Position numbers and translations under genes: made by a program
Notes under the pieces: model-generated
What the model saw: only the letters and a program-made list of their open reading frames with translations
Told to the model about the DNA's origin: nothing
Database searches by the model: none
In this document: positions 48,369 through 52,915 of the stretch, one piece after another
How positions within the stretch are numbered: position 1 is the stretch's first letter
Layout of the letters: every line of letters starts with the position of its first letter
NCBI GenBank assembly: GCA_001000865.1
Contig: LCIE01000005.1
Span: forward strand, 1 to 52,915
Source: Candidatus Collierbacteria bacterium GW2011_GWC2_44_18
Lineage (GTDB): Bacteria; Patescibacteriota; Microgenomatia; UBA1400; MFAQ01
Reading direction: 5' to 3'
Length of the DNA: 52,915 bases

Positions 48369-50675
48369 TTAGAATATTTTTGTTGAAAGTGACACTGTTG
48401 TTGTCTTGAGGGCGTAAGTTTTTGGCAATGTATAGGAGATGAAACCGTAGTTTGCCCTGTTATATATTACCAGTTTACCGTCTACGAATAATAGCAGGTT
48501 TTGGTCGAAAGGCATGGATATTAAAAGAGTATCCTCAGAATCGGCTTCTACGCTGGCAGAAAATACCGGTGGTAATTGGGGGGCGTATGAGCGAATTGTT
48601 TGTGGAGACTGGACTGTATCTGAGGCGACCATAAATTTACGGAAATCTTTTCCCTCTAGGGCGAACTTTTCGACAAGCCTGAGCTGAGCATCTTTACTAT
48701 TTTCAATTACAACTTCGGGGTTGTGTAGTACCTCTATCCTTTTGAAATAATCTGTGTTTTGATAGACGGAAAATATTTTACCAGGGGGGCAGGGTACCCA
48801 CGCTACTGATCCTGGACAGAAATAGTCAGTGTCTTCAGGGCTTACTTTGTAGGTAAAAACCTGTTTGTATCCGGGCCAGTTAAAAGTTTCGTCTGAAACA
48901 ACATACTTTTGATTCATAAATCCAGCAATCTTGGAATAAGAGGCTGTTTGAGCGTGCTTCGCGAGAAGTTGTTGTAAATTACTAGAGACTTCGGGAATAA
49001 GTGAAGAATACCCGCCTAAATTTTCGACCTCAACAACTTCTGGAGCATAGTTTGCGGGGAGTGGACCTGATGGATAGGATACCCTAAAGATATCTTTGTC
49101 GGTTTTTAAATAGCTGAGATATGAGTTTTGGCTATATGCCCTAGCGGGGTCTAGCGGAGAATTATTTTGCGGAACATGGTGGTTGAAGCGAGTAATGTCG
49201 ACGACGGCAAATAAAGAGAGGAGAAAAACAGGGAAGGTATTTTTCTTTGATCTCACTAAGTAGAGCAAAGCGATTATGATTACCGCAAAAAATAAACCTT
49301 GCAGTAGAATATCTTCTGATTGTTTTTTGAAAAGCGAAATTTCTTGGGCCACCGGTGGGTTCTGAGCCAATGAAGTTCTAAAGTTAATCAGCGGCTGAGA
49401 CACGAGCATCCCAAACACAAACATTGAAATCAAAGAGAGCTGTAGTAGCACGGTACTGATTTTCCTTCTCAGGGTTTGAGTAAGGTTCATAAGTCTGTCT
49501 GTCACCATTGCGACCACCATCGCACCGGATAAAGACACCAGTAGGTTTAACTTTGAGATATTTCTAAACAGCTTTACTCCAGGTACAAAGAGGTAAGACC
49601 AATCATGGAGTAGGGACTCCCCTCCCATACCTAAAATTAGGAAAAGGAAGAAGGAAAAGAAGAAAAAATAATTCTTTCTTGTCTTGATTAAAAAAGGGAA
49701 GAGCGTCAAGGAAATCACAAAAATGGCACCTAGATAGGTCTGAGAGAAGTAACTTTTGACAATGTTCTCTTCGGAATCAAAAAAGTGCGGAATAAAATAA
49801 TCAGTGACAAATATCGGTGAGATGCTTCCCTGAAGTGCCGTATTCGTGTAGCTCATGGTATTTCTGTTCGACCCAGAAGATATAGGCAATTGAAAAAATA
49901 ACGGAACCGAGATGATTACTCCTAATATAAACAAGATAATGACCTGTGTTGATATAACAGCACGGGTTTTAGCTCTAAAATCGACCTCTTTCTTGTGAAC
50001 AAACTCCCAGACAGAAATAAGTATTCCGAAGAGAAATGTGTACAAGGTAATTTGTGGAATGCCTGCCAAAAAGCTCATGGCTAGAGAGACCGCCGCTCCC
50101 AGTAAGGTACCAAAGTGCTTCTTACGAATGAAGCTAACCAGAAAGAAGCAGTATGCCGGTAACCAGACAGACGAGTTTACCAATGATAATGCGTTTATCG
50201 ATACGAAGAAATAGCCACTAAAAGCAAAGGTTATGCCAGCCAATAATGAACCGATGAAGCTGTTTATGAATTTTCGAGCAAAGATATAAGCAAAAAAACC
50301 GGCTAAACCAATATGTAGTACGGCGAGGAACTCGAGTGCTACATAAAAACTAAATGGGTTTAGGGAAAGTAATTTGCCTGCCAAAACCATGAGAAGTACC
50401 GGTGGGTAAAAAATTCCCAGATCGACCCTGCCAATTAGGGAGGACCCCAAAAACTGGTAAGGATCAAAAAAAAGATCTTTCAGGGAGTATTTAACTGCAT
50501 AGAAAAGAATGTTCCAATAATGTACAAAGTCTGATGTAAGGTAAAGGCGTTCTCCTGACGATAACAAAAAAAGTTTCCAGAATACCAAGATAGATAGAAC
50601 GAAAAATAGTATTAGAATGGAAATGTTTGACTTTAAAACTCTTTTCATACGTGGTCTAAATAAACGATACAACAA
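48369..50675 (-). CDS. YfhO-like large membrane protein (putative GT-C glycosyltransferase)
   Basis: Multi-TM; DFVHYWNILFYAVKYSLKDLFFDPYQFLGSSLIGRVDLGIFYPP resembles YfhO-family proteins. Confidence 0.75.
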   Translation of the reverse strand: MLYRLFRPRMKRVLKSNISILILFFVLSILVFWKLFLLSSGERLYLTSDFVHYWNILFYAVKYSLKDLFFDPYQFLGSSLIGRVDLGIFYPPVLLMVLAGKLLSLNPFSFYVALEFLAVLHIGLAGFFAYIFARKFINSFIGSLLAGITFAFSGYFFVSINALSLVNSSVWLPAYCFFLVSFIRKKHFGTLLGAAVSLAMSFLAGIPQITLYTFLFGILISVWEFVHKKEVDFRAKTRAVISTQVIILFILGVIISVPLFFQLPISSGSNRNTMSYTNTALQGSISPIFVTDYFIPHFFDSEENIVKSYFSQTYLGAIFVISLTLFPFLIKTRKNYFFFFSFFLFLILGMGGESLLHDWSYLFVPGVKLFRNISKLNLLVSLSGAMVVAMVTDRLMNLTQTLRRKISTVLLQLSLISMFVFGMLVSQPLINFRTSLAQNPPVAQEISLFKKQSEDILLQGLFFAVIIIALLYLVRSKKNTFPVFLLSLFAVVDITRFNHHVPQNNSPLDPARAYSQNSYLSYLKTDKDIFRVSYPSGPLPANYAPEVVEVENLGGYSSLIPEVSSNLQQLLAKHAQTASYSKIAGFMNQKYVVSDETFNWPGYKQVFTYKVSPEDTDYFCPGSVAWVPCPPGKIFSVYQNTDYFKRIEVLHNPEVVIENSKDAQLRLVEKFALEGKDFRKFMVASDTVQSPQTIRSYAPQLPPVFSASVEADSEDTLLISMPFDQNLLLFVDGKLVIYNRANYGFISYTLPKTYALKTTTVSLSTKIF

Positions 50676-50725
50676 CTTAGCTTCCAGGTCTAGCCAGATA
50701 TGGTTGAATGGTGTTTGGATTCTTG

Positions 50726-51742
50726 TCAGATTATTTTTGGGATACCAATATGGAAAAAAGTAACAAGTTTGTTTGGTAAGAAAGTCATCTGTTTAACAAT
50801 CTCCCAGTCACTAACCTTTCTACGTTTTTGAATAATGATCCTTTCCCTTAGAGTATCATCTATGTTAATGAAGTTCCACCATAGAGAACTGGTTATTTTG
50901 CGAGCAACCCTTGGTTGTCTTGTCATTAGATATAATAGAGCCTCTGCCAGGTTTAATAGGCAAAATAGGGGTAAAATGAAAATAAGTGTCAGGAATTGAT
51001 AGTTTTTAAGTATATTCCTCAAATTATTTTTTTCGACCTCATAGCGCCTAAACTGAGGAACCATGTGCTTGGTTTTGGATAATAGATGAGTAGATGATGA
51101 TGATCCACCTCCGAAATGCTTGATATTAACTTCGTCATAAACCGCCAACTTTTTATCAAACAACCTTGCCCTCCAACTTAAGTCAATATCCTCACTATAC
51201 ATAAAGTACTTTTCATCAAATTTTCCTAAGTCAATAAAGTCTTTTTTTTTGATCATGATAGAGCAACCATCAATATAAAATAGCTTCTTAGACAATCCAG
51301 GTGAGGAAAAAATATCTAAACCCATCTTTTTTCCGCGGGTTACCTCGAACCCATCAAAGTCAACGATCCTTGGACCGAGGATAAAGACTTTTTTGTCCAA
51401 AAGATATTTGGCCATTTTGTTAAGTACGTACGGATCCGGAATCTCTATATCCGTGTTTAGGAAAAACAGAATTTCTCCAGATGCTATTTCCACCCCCTGG
51501 TTATTTGCTTTGCCGAAACCGAGATTTGATTTGTTTTGAATTATTTTAGCCTTGGGAAATAGTTTCTGGGTAATTTTAAGACTGTCGTCGTTAGAATTAT
51601 TGTCGACAAATATCATTTCAACATTGACCCCTTTTTGATTTCGTATCGATTTAAAAAAACCAGGAAGCCACTTTTCACCGTTGAAGTTAACGCTAATCAC
51701 CGACACCGAGGGATTTTTAGTTCTTGAGATAAATTTTGTCAT
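50726..51742 (-). CDS. Glycosyltransferase, GT2 family
   Basis: SVISVNFNGEKWLPGFFKSIRNQ; NLGFGKANNQGVEIASGEILFFLNTDIE; YFMYSEDIDLSWRARL. Confidence 0.92.
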   Translation of the reverse strand: MTKFISRTKNPSVSVISVNFNGEKWLPGFFKSIRNQKGVNVEMIFVDNNSNDDSLKITQKLFPKAKIIQNKSNLGFGKANNQGVEIASGEILFFLNTDIEIPDPYVLNKMAKYLLDKKVFILGPRIVDFDGFEVTRGKKMGLDIFSSPGLSKKLFYIDGCSIMIKKKDFIDLGKFDEKYFMYSEDIDLSWRARLFDKKLAVYDEVNIKHFGGGSSSSTHLLSKTKHMVPQFRRYEVEKNNLRNILKNYQFLTLIFILPLFCLLNLAEALLYLMTRQPRVARKITSSLWWNFINIDDTLRERIIIQKRRKVSDWEIVKQMTFLPNKLVTFFHIGIPKII

Positions 51743-52674
51743 TTGAATGCAGAAACCTTAATCATGGGCCAGAACAAAGGAGATTTTTTAGCCAAGTAAA
51801 CAAATGGTGCTCTCATAGTTTTGGGTATAAAGTTGAATTCTGGCTCGATTTCAAAGTTTTTTACAGTAGTTTTTCTAAACTTAGCCTCAGTATGGAGTTT
51901 TGTAAGATGACTTGGCAAAAATGATAACTCATACCCAAACACCATATGTTTACCCCTAAGTATGTGGATATGAATAAATTCTGCAAACTGACGTAAAACC
52001 GGGAAATTAGGAATATTTCCCCACACTTGTCGGTAGGTTAATGAACCAATGTTTAAACATGGGACGGTATTTATAGATACGCCGCCTTGTTTAGTGACCC
52101 GATATAACTCAGAAAGACACTTTTTTGTATCGTTAAAGTGTTCGATCACACCTCCCCCATAAATAAGATCCACCGTGTTTGACTTAACAGGTAGTGCTAG
52201 GATATCAGCTTGTATCAAAAGATAATTTTTTATACTTTTTTCATCAAGCATTTTTTTGGCAATCATCAAGGCGTGAGGACAAAAATCGACTCCGACAATC
52301 ATCTTGCATTCATTTGCTATTAATTGTCCAATAAAGAATGGTCCGCAACCGATCTCTAAATAGATTGAGTTTTTTGAAAGCTTTTTTTCTAATTTTATTT
52401 GTGAATAGACGGAGTCAAAGTATCTTTCTTTGTACACCTTAAAATCCTGATAAAAAGTTTGATCATCGAATTGTTTCTTGTAGAGCTCGTCCCACTTTCT
52501 GATTGATAGTTTGATATCATTAGTAGAATCAGACATCATTCTGACATAACCATTCGAAACTGTAAATATTTTTCCACAAGTTTTGCATGTTAGTCTAGTT
52601 CCTGTTTGGCTGACGTCAGACTTGCAGATTGGGCAGCAAATATAATTCAAGATAGTTTTTTTGTCTAGGCTCAT
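51739..52674 (-). CDS. SAM-dependent methyltransferase with N-terminal zinc-ribbon-like region
   Basis: CCPICKSDVSQTGTRLTCKTCGKIF; YLEIGCGPFFIGQLI; GGGVIEHFNDTKKCLSELYRVTKQGGVSINTVP. Confidence 0.9.
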   Translation of the reverse strand: MSLDKKTILNYICCPICKSDVSQTGTRLTCKTCGKIFTVSNGYVRMMSDSTNDIKLSIRKWDELYKKQFDDQTFYQDFKVYKERYFDSVYSQIKLEKKLSKNSIYLEIGCGPFFIGQLIANECKMIVGVDFCPHALMIAKKMLDEKSIKNYLLIQADILALPVKSNTVDLIYGGGVIEHFNDTKKCLSELYRVTKQGGVSINTVPCLNIGSLTYRQVWGNIPNFPVLRQFAEFIHIHILRGKHMVFGYELSFLPSHLTKLHTEAKFRKTTVKNFEIEPEFNFIPKTMRAPFVYLAKKSPLFWPMIKVSAFK

Positions 52675-52679
52675 TTGTT

Positions 52680-52915
52680 TTATATTTTATATTCCAGCAT
52701 GTGAAAGGCACAAAACCAGTTGATCAAAGGGAACATGCACAGCCACTCATTTAATTTTTTAACAAAGAAATACTTGTTGTAGAGGTAAGTTGGGAAAAAA
52801 GCATATCTTATTCTTGCATATCTTAAATACACCTCGGATGGTGGCAGGCTGAAGCAAAGCGAAAGCCATGACTCCTCCGAGGTGGATAGTGAAGAATTAG
52901 TCTCAGGAATTTTAA
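52680..52915 (-). CDS. Partial CDS, C-terminus only (runs off the right edge)
   Basis: Open minus-strand frame ending SLPPSEVYLRYARIRYAFFPTYLYNKYFFVKKLNEWLCMFPLINWFCAFHMLEYKI*; upstream part lies beyond the window. Confidence 0.6.
   Translation of the reverse strand, partial: KIPETNSSLSTSEESWLSLCFSLPPSEVYLRYARIRYAFFPTYLYNKYFFVKKLNEWLCMFPLINWFCAFHMLEYKI

Overview
This 52.9 kb window looks like a chromosomal segment of a CPR/Patescibacteria-type bacterium. That placement is inferred from gene content and style and was not verified. (1) About 0.2-10.3 kb, minus strand, is a compact division/cell-wall (dcw) cluster transcribed mraZ-rsmH-ftsL-like-ftsI-dgkA-mraY-ftsW-murG-ftsQ-like-ftsA-ftsZ, with MraZ-box-like repeats upstream of mraZ. 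(2) About 10.4-13.5 kb is a small accessory island. It holds a Cys-rich prepilin-like gene, a self-contained gene for a cysteine-free protein with two Nfu_N-like repeats flanked by 32-bp direct repeats, a lipoprotein and recO. (3) About 13.4-52.9 kb is a large surface-glycan locus. It contains a DUF4012 protein, a sugar-phosphate transferase, a divergent ManC-like protein, many GT2/GT4 glycosyltransferases, GT-C/YfhO-like membrane proteins, a flippase, an O-antigen-ligase-like protein, Gmd and an Rmd-like reductase, and methyltransferases. It is interrupted at 37.9-41.9 kb by an accessory patch: an apparently core-deleted Fic remnant, a BRO/DinD-like protein, a thermonuclease, antitoxin/toxin-like genes and decayed tandem-duplication remnants. 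REP-like palindromic repeats are scattered throughout, one apparently captured in frame inside rsmH. The strongest candidate for something undescribed is the single-gene cassette at 11141-12043. I saw no CRISPR array, rRNA or tRNA.
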